From: Dipteris shenzhenensis
Lineage: Eukaryota; Polypodiophyta; Polypodiopsida; Gleicheniales
Length of the DNA stretch: 64,000 nt
Assembly: GCA_047967505.1 (NCBI GenBank)
Contig: CM106540.1
Direction: 5' to 3' (one strand)
A program made the position numbers and the translations under genes. Of this stretch, positions 24,518 through 34,615 are shown in pieces; within the stretch, counting starts at the first letter, position 1; each line of letters opens with the position of its first letter. A model generated the notes under the pieces. The model worked only from the letters and a program-made list of their open reading frames with translations. It did not search any database and was not told where the DNA came from.

Positions 24518-27421
24518 CTACTCCTCAAGATCGGCTCTCATGCCAATAGTTGCAAGTATGCTCTCGTGATCCTCCATTGCAAGGCGCCATCATGGAGTGG
24601 ACGTCGCCTTGCAAGTGCGAACATGACTCAAAGTAATCTTGATTGCAACAACAAGATGAGAATTATACATATATGCCTCCTGATCCGCCATGTACTCCTG
24701 GAACTCAATATAGCGACCATGCCTCTATATCTGCTGAAAATATTGGCCACCTACGATCATGCTATGAGCATTGAAGTGCATCCCATGCCCATCCAATGTA
24801 TCCTCATTCAGCACACTCTTCACCATAGAGCATCGCAACAAGTAATAATCCACACCCTCCTCATTGCCCTTCGAAGCAATGACCGTGAAGATATCACCAA
24901 TACACAAAATATCTGTAAGCTAGTCATAATCTCTAGAGGAACTGAATCCTACATCCTGATCATCATGTACCTCCTCCCACTGGAAGGGAGAAAGCACTCG
25001 CCATGCCCATGGATCGGCCCATGGTATCATGGAGCACCCTCCCCAATCATCATCAATGCATGCGGAGCAAAAACATGCAAACCGTTGACAAAAGATCATG
25101 GGATGAGACTCACCTATGCTCCTGATGGAATGGAAATCAAGAGTGCTAGACACTGAACAACAATCAAAAGGCCTAGACCGATCAAGACTCCCAATGTCCA
25201 TGCATCAAAAATACCGGCTCACCACCCTATCGTCACGCGACTGAAAGGAGGACATAGCACTAGTGGATAAGTGTTGGCTGCACCACCGCACCACATCATG
25301 TGCATCCTTGAAGCGATCAGCGCTGTGATGCAACTGGTATCGATGCAAAGCATGCTTCATGCAAGCACCTGTACCATCGTGCTCTCCCTTACCATGCCTT
25401 TTGTCTCGAAGTAGCTCCATGTGATTGGAATGCCTATCTCACGGTGCCATCTACAGAACCAATAAAACTATCTAGCAGATTTGAACTGACCACCACAGCC
25501 GTCTGAGCAGATCCACTGCCACTGCCATGTGACACCATGATCCCTCAAGAAACTATCATGCAAAGTGAAGCAATGCTGCACAAAATGGGCATCATGCGAT
25601 CAATCATCACTAATGTAGAAGTGATACTTGCGCACAATGATGCATAAGTCCATGGTGCTATCAATGCCATCCACATGAGCCTCTACATGATGATAGCTAA
25701 TGTGCATGAATATAGCAACGTGCAATATGGCATTGAAAAAAAATATGACTATTGAAATAATTCAATATAATGAGGCCATAAAAAAACCAATAACTCAATC
25801 ACACGTCACCTGTTCCGAGAAATAATACTCCAATTGGATCTCATGCTATGGTGCAAAGGTATAATTCTCTGCAACGTCCACCACTGAGACAACCACTCCT
25901 ATAGGAAATGTCCTCAAACATGCACGGAACTGACGATCCTCCCACTTCGCAATGTGCGAGTGGCGTATGTAGTGGTACAGCTTTCCTCGAAAACTATCAA
26001 TGAATACAACACGTGGTGTCTCCTTCCCCACAAGCTGCAACCTCCTCGATTGTGCACCACCATCTAAAGTCAGGGTACTGTACTTGTATTGCTACCAATG
26101 AACCATCTGCACGTCACAAGTATCTACTGTAACTTGTGGCACTCTAGCAAAGTCACCACACAAAGTACACCTACCTTCCACACAATCAAGGGAGTGGAAT
26201 AAAGCATTGCCATCTCGTGTACACAATATGGAATGAATGAAGTCATGAGGGCTCGTAGGAACCACTCCCCTATGACCATCAAGGGAACAGAATACGTCAT
26301 ACATCAATGCAAAATCCACATGGTAGCGACAACAGCATGTGTCACACTCCTGAGAGCATCACACAAACCATGGCCTGCATCGCTCAAATGACCTCTACCC
26401 AGTCCTGAACTCTGGGTGTGCCTCTACAAACTAAGTGTACAACTCAGTCTGGGTACACTCCAAAAAACATGCACCATGCTCAATGTACATACCGCGTGAC
26501 ACCCTCTTCCACAATGCCTTCTTGAACATCGGGGATGCTCTGTAATGCTCCTCCCAAAACTGTTGTATGAAGGACCTATTGGAATCATCCAACAATCAAT
26601 CGCTGCGAGGTGCATGACCACTTGAAGCCCAAAGAGCATCAGTCTCACTATCCTCTAGACTTTGCCTCTTAATCATGTCTGCTCACAATGTGCGTGGTGC
26701 AATTTGAAGAAGACGTGAAGCGGTATGCAAATGGCCTATCATATGAGGTCTACTAATGGCAGCCACAATAGCACGACGCGCTGCCAAGGCATCACTGGAG
26801 TTCCTATGCTTAATAGAAGCATAGGAACATCGAACACTGCTAAGGACCTCGCTACATACAACCCTATCTCTACGTGCACCAAGACCAGCAAGCCTCCTAC
26901 ACTCTACCAAGTCAGGGTGATCAATCAGGGACGTGACAAGAGCAGATTGCAAAGCTGGTGTGAGGTCACTAAAAAAAGACTGCACGATCTTGCTAGTACG
27001 ACAACAGATAGTGGACTTCGGCAAGTCACGTCTTGAAGCAACACTACTGCTACAAGGTGGGGCAAGGGGATCAATGGGAGATGGTAGGGTGGAGGGGGGA
27101 AGGGAGGCGCCAAGGGGAAGGGAGGGAGGGGGATGGGGGAGGGTGGAGGGGGAAGAGGTAGAGGTGGAGGGCAAAATGTAGGTGGCTAGGGGAAGGGCAG
27201 AGGCTGGAGGTAGGGGAGCGGATGAGGATGTGGAGGTGGGGGTGGGGGTGGAGGTGGAGGTGGGATGTAGAGGTGGAGGTGGATTGGTGGTGGCAGTGTG
27301 AGCTCTAGCTCTAGAGGCTCTCTTACACCATGAGCCTTCTGCTTGCGCTCGTCGTCGATGAGATTTGGGAGAGGTTCCTACATCTTTCACGTCTACTAGC
27401 TCTACGGCTTTGAGAACCCAT
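24518..27421 (-). pseudogene. Transposase-like gene of the 14.6-kb transposon
   Basis: One long minus-strand reading from ATG 27421 to TAG 24520-24518, roughly 940 codons, with an N-terminal frame slip near 27385, an intron near 25809-25735 (donor GTGACG or GTGTGA; acceptor unclear) and a 1-nt slip at 25397-25402. Order: basic N-terminus; Pro/Ser/Thr-rich linker (~40-110); helical part; Cys cluster CDTCCCRYHVDF (~355); DVAENYTFAP (~515, Asp at 25878-25876); ISDD then SDGCGGQFK (~615, Asp at 25503-25501); RHGKGEHDGTGACMK (~650); CFCSACIDDDW (~757). This motif set recalls uncharacterised transposon-derived proteins of animals and plants; I read the two Asp motifs as part of a DDE/D-type site. 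All 13 internal stops are TAG (7) or TGA (6). Transposase role is inferred from motifs plus location. Confidence 0.75.
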
Positions 27422-27510
27422 TCTCAATGAAAGTAGGATGGAAGGTGTGACAAAGTGATGGGGAGGAAAGAATGGCTAAGAATGGGTGAAATGAACCAAA
27501 ACGTGGTGTC

Positions 27511-27516
27511 TTATAG
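27511..27516 (-). promoter_or_regulatory. Possible TATA box of transposase gene
   Basis: The minus strand reads CTATAAGA about 90 bp upstream of the ATG at 27421, between the right subterminal repeats and the gene, mirroring the left-end layout. Confidence 0.5.
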
Positions 27517-27667
27517 AGAGCCTCAACTCATCCACTAGATTGCTCTTACTCATCCACTAGATTGCTCTTGATTATTATTGGTGGAGAAGGTGCTAAGATT
27601 GAAAATAATTGGCTACTAAATTACGTTGGACTTTGTTTTGAAAGTAATTTTTGTGGTTACTCCAAAT

Positions 27668-27895
27668 ACCTCGATCGTGGTCATAAACCTCGATCGAGGT
27701 ATTCTATGCACACCATGGTCATATAACTCGATCGAGGTATTCTATGCATTTGGTCATATACCTCGATCGAGGTATTCTATGCATCGGTCATAAACCTCGA
27801 TCGAGGTATTCTATGCCGCATGCACATCACGGTCATAAACCTCGATCGAGGTATCCTTACCTCACGCACATTGTGGTCATAAACCTCGATCGAGG
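27668..27895. repeat. Right subterminal palindromic repeats
   Basis: Seven copies of the CCTCGATCGAGG palindrome family in 230 bp. At least four are perfect over TACCTCGATCGAGG or AACCTCGATCGAGGTA, and most are followed by TTCTATGC. They are better preserved than the left-end copies. Confidence 0.93.
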
Positions 27896-27939
27896 TATTC
27901 TATGCCTCACGCATTGAAATCACATGCATGTATAAATTA

Positions 27940-28350
27940 CCATGCATGTTGATGATGTGGCTCGCCATCATCATGATGTGTATACATGTGGCTGATGTGG
28001 CACCATGCATGGTGATGATGTGGCAATATGGTGTGGAATATATGAGTCTCTTCCATGATGTGGAAATGTGATGTCCCATGATGAGTTGGCATTCATGAGG
28101 TGGTAGATTGACATGGCAAATTGAGGTGGAGGGATTGGTGATGTGGCAATGTTGACGAGGTATGTCAAGGTGGCAAGGTGTGATGACGTGGCTCCAAGAG
28201 TCCCTATGATGTGGAATGATGAGGTGGCACATGTGGCTAATGTGGCAGCACATGTGGCAATCTAAGGTGGCATGGCAAGGAGTGATGTCACATCTCGTTG
28301 ATGACATGGCACCATGCGGTCTAACAATGTGGCATGGTTGCAAGGCAAAA
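27940..28350. repeat. GATGTGGCA-rich degenerate array
   Basis: Many loosely spaced copies of GATGTGGCA, GAGGTGGCA and CATGTGGCA, spacing about 15-40 bp. It lies between the right palindromes and the hairpin. GTGGCATG also occurs between palindromes at the left end. ORFs over it are repeat translations. Confidence 0.75.
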
Positions 28351-28433
28351 ATAGATGACTCAGCCTTCCACATGGGCAGGATGAACACTCAATGGCTTGC
28401 CACTAGGGTTGGTGATGCTCCTAGCCTACCTCA

Positions 28434-28477
28434 CCAAGCCTAATACCAAGCCTACCTTGTCTTGGTATTAGGCTTGG
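28434..28477. repeat. Perfect 17-bp hairpin
   Basis: CCAAGCCTAATACCAAG (28434-28450) and its exact reverse complement (28461-28477) flank a 10-base loop. It sits inside the right end of the transposon. No T-run follows that would make it a terminator. Confidence 0.9.
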
Positions 28478-28479
28478 GT

Positions 28480-29237
28480 GGCCCTTTTTCCCCCACAAAA
28501 GGGAGATTTCATTCTTGGAGGCCATATTGTACGTTTCCCTTACTCAAATTTAACCAAAATTTTTTCCTCTTATTCATCATGCGAGGACTAAAAATATTGA
28601 CATTTTTGAAATGTTTGGTCATGTTTGAGAATTACTAGATTTATTTTTAATATTCTTTGTTGATCCTCTGAGGAGTAAAAGTAAAAATAAAACTTCAATC
28701 TTCCTAAATCTAACCGTTGGATTTGGGATTTGATGATTGAACCACACACCCTTATGTGCCTACTAACATTCCACCAAATTGGATTTGCTTAATTATTCAA
28801 AATACTAAAAAAATGTGGTGTGCTACTAAAATGCATATATTTTAACTTTATTTATTTTAAATAATTATTTATAATTAGATAAATCATTCAAATAATTACC
28901 AATAAATCAAGTTAAGCTCTACATAATGTAAAGAGACCACCTACAAAGTTTGAATAACATTTAATTTAAAATGAGTGAGAAATTTAGAATTTAATATGAC
29001 ACTCTCTGTTCGTGACAAAGGTGGTGACCACCCTGGAACCATGCCATGTGACACAAAGAAATTTTTTGTGTGTGCATCGAATTTTCGTTCAGACTATACC
29101 ATTGTGTGCACAATAGCATGTGTGATGTTGTGTCTGAAGACTTCAAAGACTAGATCCATAGGGAAGTACGTGAGATTTGCATTTTTGTGTGCTAAAAAGC
29201 TTGTTTTTCCACCTCCTAAGGATTGGGGAGTGAACAA
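28480..29237. other. Right end of transposon, no gene recognised
   Basis: AT-rich sequence between the hairpin and the right TIR. A 117-codon plus frame (28975-29328) crosses the TIR into copia and is therefore not a gene of either element. Confidence 0.6.
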
Positions 29238-29267
29238 AAAGTGGACACACTTAGCTTGCTACTTCCC
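29238..29267 (-). repeat. Right terminal inverted repeat
   Basis: AAAGTGGACACACTTAGC through GCTACTTCCC, the inverted match of 14711-14740. One extra A (29268) lies between it and the CTT duplication. Confidence 0.92.
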
Positions 29268-29268
29268 A

Positions 29269-29271
29269 CTT
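29269..29271. other. Right target-site duplication (CTT)
   Basis: Matches 14708-14710. The copia gag frame continues from here. Confidence 0.85.
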
Positions 29272-29693
29272 CTACTACAAGAAGAAGGGCCATGTGATTG
29301 CAGATTGCCGAGTCAAGAAAGAAGATGAAAAGAATGGTACCCTAAAGACGACAAATAAGGGGAAAGAGACAGCTAACATAGCGGAAGCAGAGTTGGATCT
29401 ATTTCTGGCCATTGAGGAAGAGTGTTCCTCAGTTCAAGAAGCATCAACCATTGATTCATGGGTGTTGGATAGCGGTGTCTCCTGTCATATGACCTGCAAG
29501 AAGGGTAACCCATCACTGTGACAGTTGGAAATAACACAAAATGCCCCATTAAGGGTACAGGTATGGTTTCATTTGTTTCTGTAAATGGAGATGTTAAGAA
29601 ACTATCTAATGTGCTGTATGTTCCACAAATCAAGAGAAATTTGCTATCAGTTGCTTCCATAACTGACCTTGACCATGAGGTGATAATGTACAT
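29272..29693 (+). pseudogene. Ty1/copia zinc knuckle and protease start
   Basis: Continues the gag split at 14710. Joined, the knuckle reads C-F-Y-Y-KKKGH-VIAD-C; the second ligand is Tyr instead of Cys. An acidic linker follows, then WVLDSGVSCHMT, the copia protease active site, with Val where Ala is usual in the Asp-Ser-Gly motif context. After a frame break come [12 protein letters not shown] and [17 protein letters not shown], standard copia protease sequence. It stops at a microsatellite from 29696; integrase and reverse transcriptase of this copy are not found downstream. Confidence 0.92.
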
Positions 29694-29695
<2 letters not shown>

Positions 29696-29760
<65 letters not shown>

Positions 29761-30007
29761 CATATATATACATATATATATATATACATATATACATATA
29801 TATATATATACAATATACATACATATATATACATATATACATACATATATATATACATATATATATATATATACATACATACATACATACATACATACAT
29901 ACATACATACGTACGTACATAGATACATACATATATACATACATATATACATACATATATACATACATACATACATACATGCATACATGCATACATACGT
30001 ACATACA

Positions 30008-30054
<47 letters not shown>

Positions 30055-30055
30055 T
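29696..30055. repeat. Compound microsatellite (TC)n-(TATC)n-(TA/CATA)n
   Basis: CT repeats, then TATC, then long TA and CATA tracts, about 360 bp. It begins exactly where the copia protease reading ends. The 105-134 codon frames over it are low-complexity translations. Confidence 0.97.
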
Positions 30056-31772
30056 CCCAAAAACCAAAGCATTGATATAAGCATAAAAAACCTGAGTGTG
30101 ACATCATCTATAAAAAAATCAACAAAAATGTCCAGAAAAGCATTGAAATTTCAGCATAAAGCAACGTTGACTTCAACATTTGTTTTGATGCTTATTTCAA
30201 TCGATGTATGTACTCGACACTTTTTCCATGGTTATTTTGATCATGCTAATCCAGAACGTGAAATAAAGAATTTTAAGTGATTTTGTGTTTTAAAAGACTT
30301 CAAAAACAAGATAAATTGTAGTAGCAACACAAACTCTTACCGCAAGGTTGCTATATTTCAAATCTCAAAATTATATATAATTTGAGTACCAAACTAGAAC
30401 ATGGGAAGTTTCTTTAAGCAAATAGAGATACTTGCTTACATAGCACTTACTTGATGATAATGCCTTAGTATGGTAAATACAAACTTTAAAGTATCAAACT
30501 TAAAGTCATGTGTAATCTTTACATATATCAACATGTCTCCATTTATAAGATTTTACATCATACATAGAGTAAATAGTTATAAGAGTCGTAATGAATATAG
30601 TAAGAGAAATCAATGCAAAATATTAGGCCTATTTTAATTCAAGCACATTTTCTCCCACAGGCTCGAGCCTTGTTTTTAATCTTTCAAAACTTGTGCACAT
30701 TGATGTCTATGTATTTCAAGTACTAAGTCCATGCTAAGGTAGCTCAATCATATCTGAATGACATTGAGTACAAATCATCCTTTTACAATTATAAGAGAAG
30801 GTAAAATTTCTAAGTGAGAGGGCATCATTACAACAATAGCAAGGGTTATAGTAATTCATTACTAGTTATCATCATTGCTAGTAATTATTATACGTTGGCA
30901 AAAGAAAGTTCGTGCTAGCTTTGCAAAGCTAAGAACTGTGGAGGGAGGGAGGGCACTACCATGTTTAAAAGTGAATGCTTTTGGAAAGCACACGTTTTTT
31001 TTACGTTGGAGGTAAAGAGGAGGTAAAAGCCATCTCCATGAAAGGTAGTATGTCGATGAACTTATTTAAAACATTACACATGGAAATTTTCAAAGGAGAG
31101 AGAGGTAGTGCTAACAAAATATAAAGCCTTTTTCCAAACAAAAAAATCAAGCTTGACAATTTCCACTTGACGATAGTTTAGAATAGCACTTCGTGTTTCA
31201 AATGGATAATTACAAATTTAAAGAAATAAAGCGACTTACTCATAGTAGAAAGCTTAATTTAGAAGGACCTCATTAGACGAAATCAAGGATGGAGCTTAAA
31301 CAGTCACAAGAATTCGTTGTCCATTTCTTGCAGAAGCTTGTAGTTCAACGTTTCTTCTAATTACAAAAGAAAGAAAGCGACTTACTCATCGTAACTAGGT
31401 TCCAACCAAAGGATGATCCCAGCCAACCAAAAGGCAATGAGCTTTATATTAGACTCGCCACATGCTTTCCACCTTACTCCAAATGATCCGTCTAAAATCC
31501 GTACTCTACTTTCCAACGGTTATCGTTGGGCTCTCTTATTCTAGCAAAGAGTAAGCAATAACATCTTCGAAAAGAGATCTGCCGATCCTTACTTAATGCA
31601 TAATGCGTTTCTAGTGTCCAATGCCGATTTACAGGCTATTAGCATTGAGTACCTAATTAAGGAGTTTCTCAATAATAAGAAAGCCATTTTTGGGGAAGGT
31701 CAAACTAGGCAAATACAAAGCTGCTAACTGAAAGCTGAGTAAAGCATGGAGTATCTAAGGTAAGAAAACGGC
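30056..31772. other. No recognised genes
   Basis: AT-rich spacer between the copia relic and the ALY/REF-like gene. No coding or repeat structure was recognised beyond simple A-rich runs. Confidence 0.5.
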
Positions 31773-32060
31773 TCAAATACGACAGAGAGCAAAAGAGACA
31801 TTTTGGGGACCCTTGAGGGTGCCTCTTAGTGTAAGTAGCTGGTGATCAGGTATTAAACTTATGAGCAACAATTGGAAGCCTACTTCGCACCTCTTCGGCA
31901 CCTGGGTAAATGTTGCCGCTGCAAGGGCAATCACTCTTTTCGGATAGGTCTTTTCGGATAGCCTGTAACATAGTGGCTTCCCTTGGAATACCACATTGTT
32001 GAATCGACGCATGGCAGCGGCAGCGTCAGCTTTGCGGAGATATTCCACGACACCCGTCCC
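31773..32060 (-). CDS. Alternative terminal exon of the ALY/REF-like gene
   Basis: Second copy of the RRM C-terminal exon, lying downstream of exon 4 in the minus direction. It has the same AAACAG/GGG acceptor and the same GTGVVEYLRKADAAAAMRR start. After GKPL it diverges and stays open for 95 codons to a stop at 31773. Spliced to exon 3 in phase 0 it would give a 270-residue protein instead of 213. The tail beyond GKPL has no RGG box or other ALY C-terminal feature. Whether it is used cannot be seen. Confidence 0.5.
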   Translation of the reverse strand, partial: GTGVVEYLRKADAAAAMRRFNNVVFQGKPLCYRLSEKTYPKRVIALAAATFTQVPKRCEVGFQLLLISLIPDHQLLTLRGTLKGPQNVSFALCRI

Positions 32061-32418
32061 CTGTTTAGTCCATACGATCAGTTTTATCCATACGACCGAT
32101 ACGAAAATCAAAAGTAGCGGAAGAACGGGGGACCCTTGAGGGTGCCTCTTAGGTATAAAACTTATGAGCAACAATTGGAAGCGTACTTCGCACCTCTTCG
32201 GCACCTGGGTAAATGTTGCCGCTGCAAGGGCAATCACTCTGTTTGGATAGGCTGTAACATCAGTGGCTTCCCTTGGAATACCACATTGTTGAATCGACGC
32301 ATGGCAGCGGCAGCGTCAGCTTTGCGGAGATATTCCACGACACCCGTCCCCTGTTTAGTCCATACGATCAGTTTTATCCATACGACCGATACGAAAATCA
32401 AAAGTAGCGGAAGAACGG
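31807..32418. repeat. Tandem duplication carrying an ALY exon
   Basis: Copy A 31807-32129 (323 bp) and copy B 32130-32418 (289 bp) are direct repeats with near identity over most of their length. Copy A has extra sequence near 31831 and an extra partial repeat of TTTTCGGATAG near 31950. Each copy includes one acceptor and one RRM-ending exon. Confidence 0.93.
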
Positions 32419-33467
32419 ACCGAAAGCATCAAAAGGAAAGAGGCTCATGAAGAGTGAGATGAGGATTTATACAGTGGGGCAGCCGTCTGTGTCGTAATGG
32501 ATTGCAACCCGCTTGAGCTTGCCAACCTTTGAAAAGAGGGCCTAATGCAAAGTAAAGCAGGTACACCAAGGATTTCATCAGAGATTCACACAGTACACCT
32601 CAGACTCAGCTCAAGGGCTGGAGAATATGTGGTAATGGCGTTCGTAACCGTTGTCATCGAGCGTCATCTTCTCCGAGGTCTATCAAGGGTGTAAATGCTC
32701 AACAACCTAAGAGGAAGAATCCGAACGAGGCAAACCTGGATATCGTCATCTGTCGCTTCAACATCCAAGTTCAGGACGTAGAGCTTAGTGCCACCTTCTA
32801 ATTTTACCATGCTTGTGCCGTCTTGGGAACGATCACGGTGGGATGGAGAATGGATTGTAGACTGTTTTCACCACGGCGGAACAGGCAGTACAAACCAAAT
32901 CGCACAATGAGCCTCGGAGTGATCTTTTCGTAGTCTAAGCGAATGGACCAGAAAACAGAAAATTATACGTTGAAGACGGGGATAGTTGTGGACAAGAGTC
33001 CGTAGAGCTATTCGGTACTGCACTACGTCACAATGCATTATCGCAAGGCTTGCAGCATCAGATCCTGCGTACTGGTGGCCGTCTAGGGCGCAGGCATGTC
33101 ATCTCTGTGCTTGCCAATTTGTCTATAGTGTGCTTGCCTGGGGGCGTGCGGCTGCAGTCGGGGAAGACCGGCGGGCGGATCGATTATAGCGAGGACGTCG
33201 GCGTCGTCGTGAAGGGCGGGTGCGACGTTTTGGGGGGGAGGAAGAGGAGCAAGAGGAGGTGGAGATGGGAGCGGATTTGAAAGGTTTGGCTCTGGGTCCT
33301 AAAGAACGAGGAAGGTGGCGACGGCGAGCTATGGCGGTTCGCTGTTTGTTCTGGTGGATGAGGTCGTCGAGGGACAAGTTCCAGGGACGAGCTTCGTGTT
33401 CGTGTTGTTGATATTGTTGTTGTTGTGTGTCGTCGTCCAAGCAGAGATCGTCCAAGGCCTGGTCCAT
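32234..33467 (-). CDS. ALY/REF-like mRNA export factor (THO complex subunit 4-like)
   Basis: Four exons in phase 0: 33467-33138 (330 nt), 32861-32736 (126), 32541-32473 (69) and 32350-32234 (117 with TGA); product 213 residues. Intron 1 uses a GC donor (CAG/GCAAGC); the others are GT-AG. The N-terminus has WNLSLDDLIHQNK, the conserved ALY N-terminal box. A basic Arg-rich linker leads to one RRM: TKLYVLNLDVEATDDDIQ (RNP2), ALFSKVGKLKRVAIHYD, then GTGVVEYLRKADAAAAM and FNNVVFQGKPL. Known family members are nuclear adaptors joining spliced mRNA to the export receptor. The usual Gly/Arg-rich region and C-terminal helix are missing, so the copy is short for the family (about 240-290 residues) and may be divergent, incomplete or a recent pseudogene. 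Exon 4 is duplicated downstream. Confidence 0.85.
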
Positions 33468-33539
33468 TGTGACTATGGTACTCGAAGGACAAGAATACAT
33501 TGTATTGTATAGCTCAATAAGAGCTCGCTGATCAATTTT

Positions 33540-34569
33540 GCATGCATGCAAGGCCAATCAAGCTTCTTTCTTTTGCTTGCTATTTCAAAACGACTCTCTT
33601 CCAAACGCTACGCCGTTTGCCCACCCGTCACGTGACTCTCTTGCCCTTGAGTCCCTCGACGTACATGAAAAGCCCGTGGAGAGACTTTTCCTGAAAATCA
33701 AAGTGGCTCACGGCTCTCATCACTTGCCACTTTGATTTTCTAGAAAAGCCCCCCTTGGGCTTCTCACTTATACCACCTCTCCATGCCCTCGTCCCACCAG
33801 CTTGTTGCCCAACACCTCCTCCTACACCACTTCACAACTACCAAGAAGTAATCTTGCAAACGAGCTTGCTAGCATTGTTTCCATCTTGCCTCACACTTAG
33901 AATTTTGCTCCCACTTTTCACCAAGGCCAACCCTTGAACACATGTGACTATTGGCCATCTCATTACATGCCTCTATAGGTCAAAAGGCAAACCTTGGGGG
34001 TCTCCTCGTCATCATCCCCTACACGTCACTTTCAAAAGCAAAAGTTCACTCTCAAAACAAGAAATTGTATTGAGTAACACTAGTATGGAGTGGTTTCAAA
34101 AAGTAATCCCTAGGCTACAAAAGACTACAAGTTGGCCTAACCTACAAATCAATTCTTTCAAGCCTTTACGTTAATAGTGTAAATTGCACAATAAAGATAG
34201 AGTTCATAGGACTAGCCACCCTTACAGTATGGGTTGACATGCATATATTCTCATATCTTGGGAATACAAATTATCGTACAATTAATCATCTTCTCTGTAC
34301 TCTTCACTCTCTCACTCTTCCTATCTCCTCCTTCCACACTTCACAGATGTCATCAAGCTTTGGTAGCACTCTCAAGTGACCTCAATAGGTGGTATATATA
34401 ATGCAAAGGTTGTACATGTCACCACAAAATAAAAAAGAGGCTCCCTCAATCCTTTCCCTCTAACCACACCTTCTCACCCTTATGGATTTACCTACATCCT
34501 GACAAGACCACCCCATCATAACTCCCATGTGTGTGCGTGTGTGCGCCTATGTGTGTGTGTGTGTGTGTG

Positions 34570-34615
<46 letters not shown>

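Larger units (their letters stand above)
14711..29268. mobile_element. 14.6-kb TIR DNA transposon nested in copia gag
   Basis: A complete DNA transposon bounded by 30-bp inverted repeats and 3-bp CTT duplications. Internal order: left TIR; ~16 palindromic subterminal repeats; TATA box and first exon of a RING-H2 gene; AT-rich ~200-bp repeats as an intron; remaining RING-H2 exons to 20163; ~187-bp satellite (20860-24190); transposase-like gene on the minus strand (27421-24518); 7 subterminal repeats; a GATGTGGCA-rich array; a hairpin; right TIR. Both genes carry many in-frame TAG and TGA codons, so the copy is inactive. The TIR starts GGGA; the 3-bp duplication resembles PIF/Harbinger or CACTA practice, but the TIR is not CACTA and the transposase matches neither family by eye. 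Superfamily left open. Confidence 0.9.

Noticed and set aside
24518-27421. Alternative genetic code or programmed stop readthrough
   Set aside because: Calmodulin and the ALY-like gene use normal codons, and decayed retrotransposons nearby show similar damage; methylation decay is simpler.
14711-29268. Assignment to CACTA (En/Spm) because of 3-bp duplication and subterminal repeats
   Set aside because: TIRs begin GGGA rather than CACTA and the transposase lacks recognisable CACTA features.
28975-29328. 117-codon plus-strand frame
   Set aside because: It crosses the transposon end into copia sequence in the wrong frame.
29742-30107. Long Met/Tyr/Val/Cys- or Ile/Tyr-rich frames on both strands
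   Set aside because: Translations of the CATA/TA microsatellite; open in several frames at once, so not genes.
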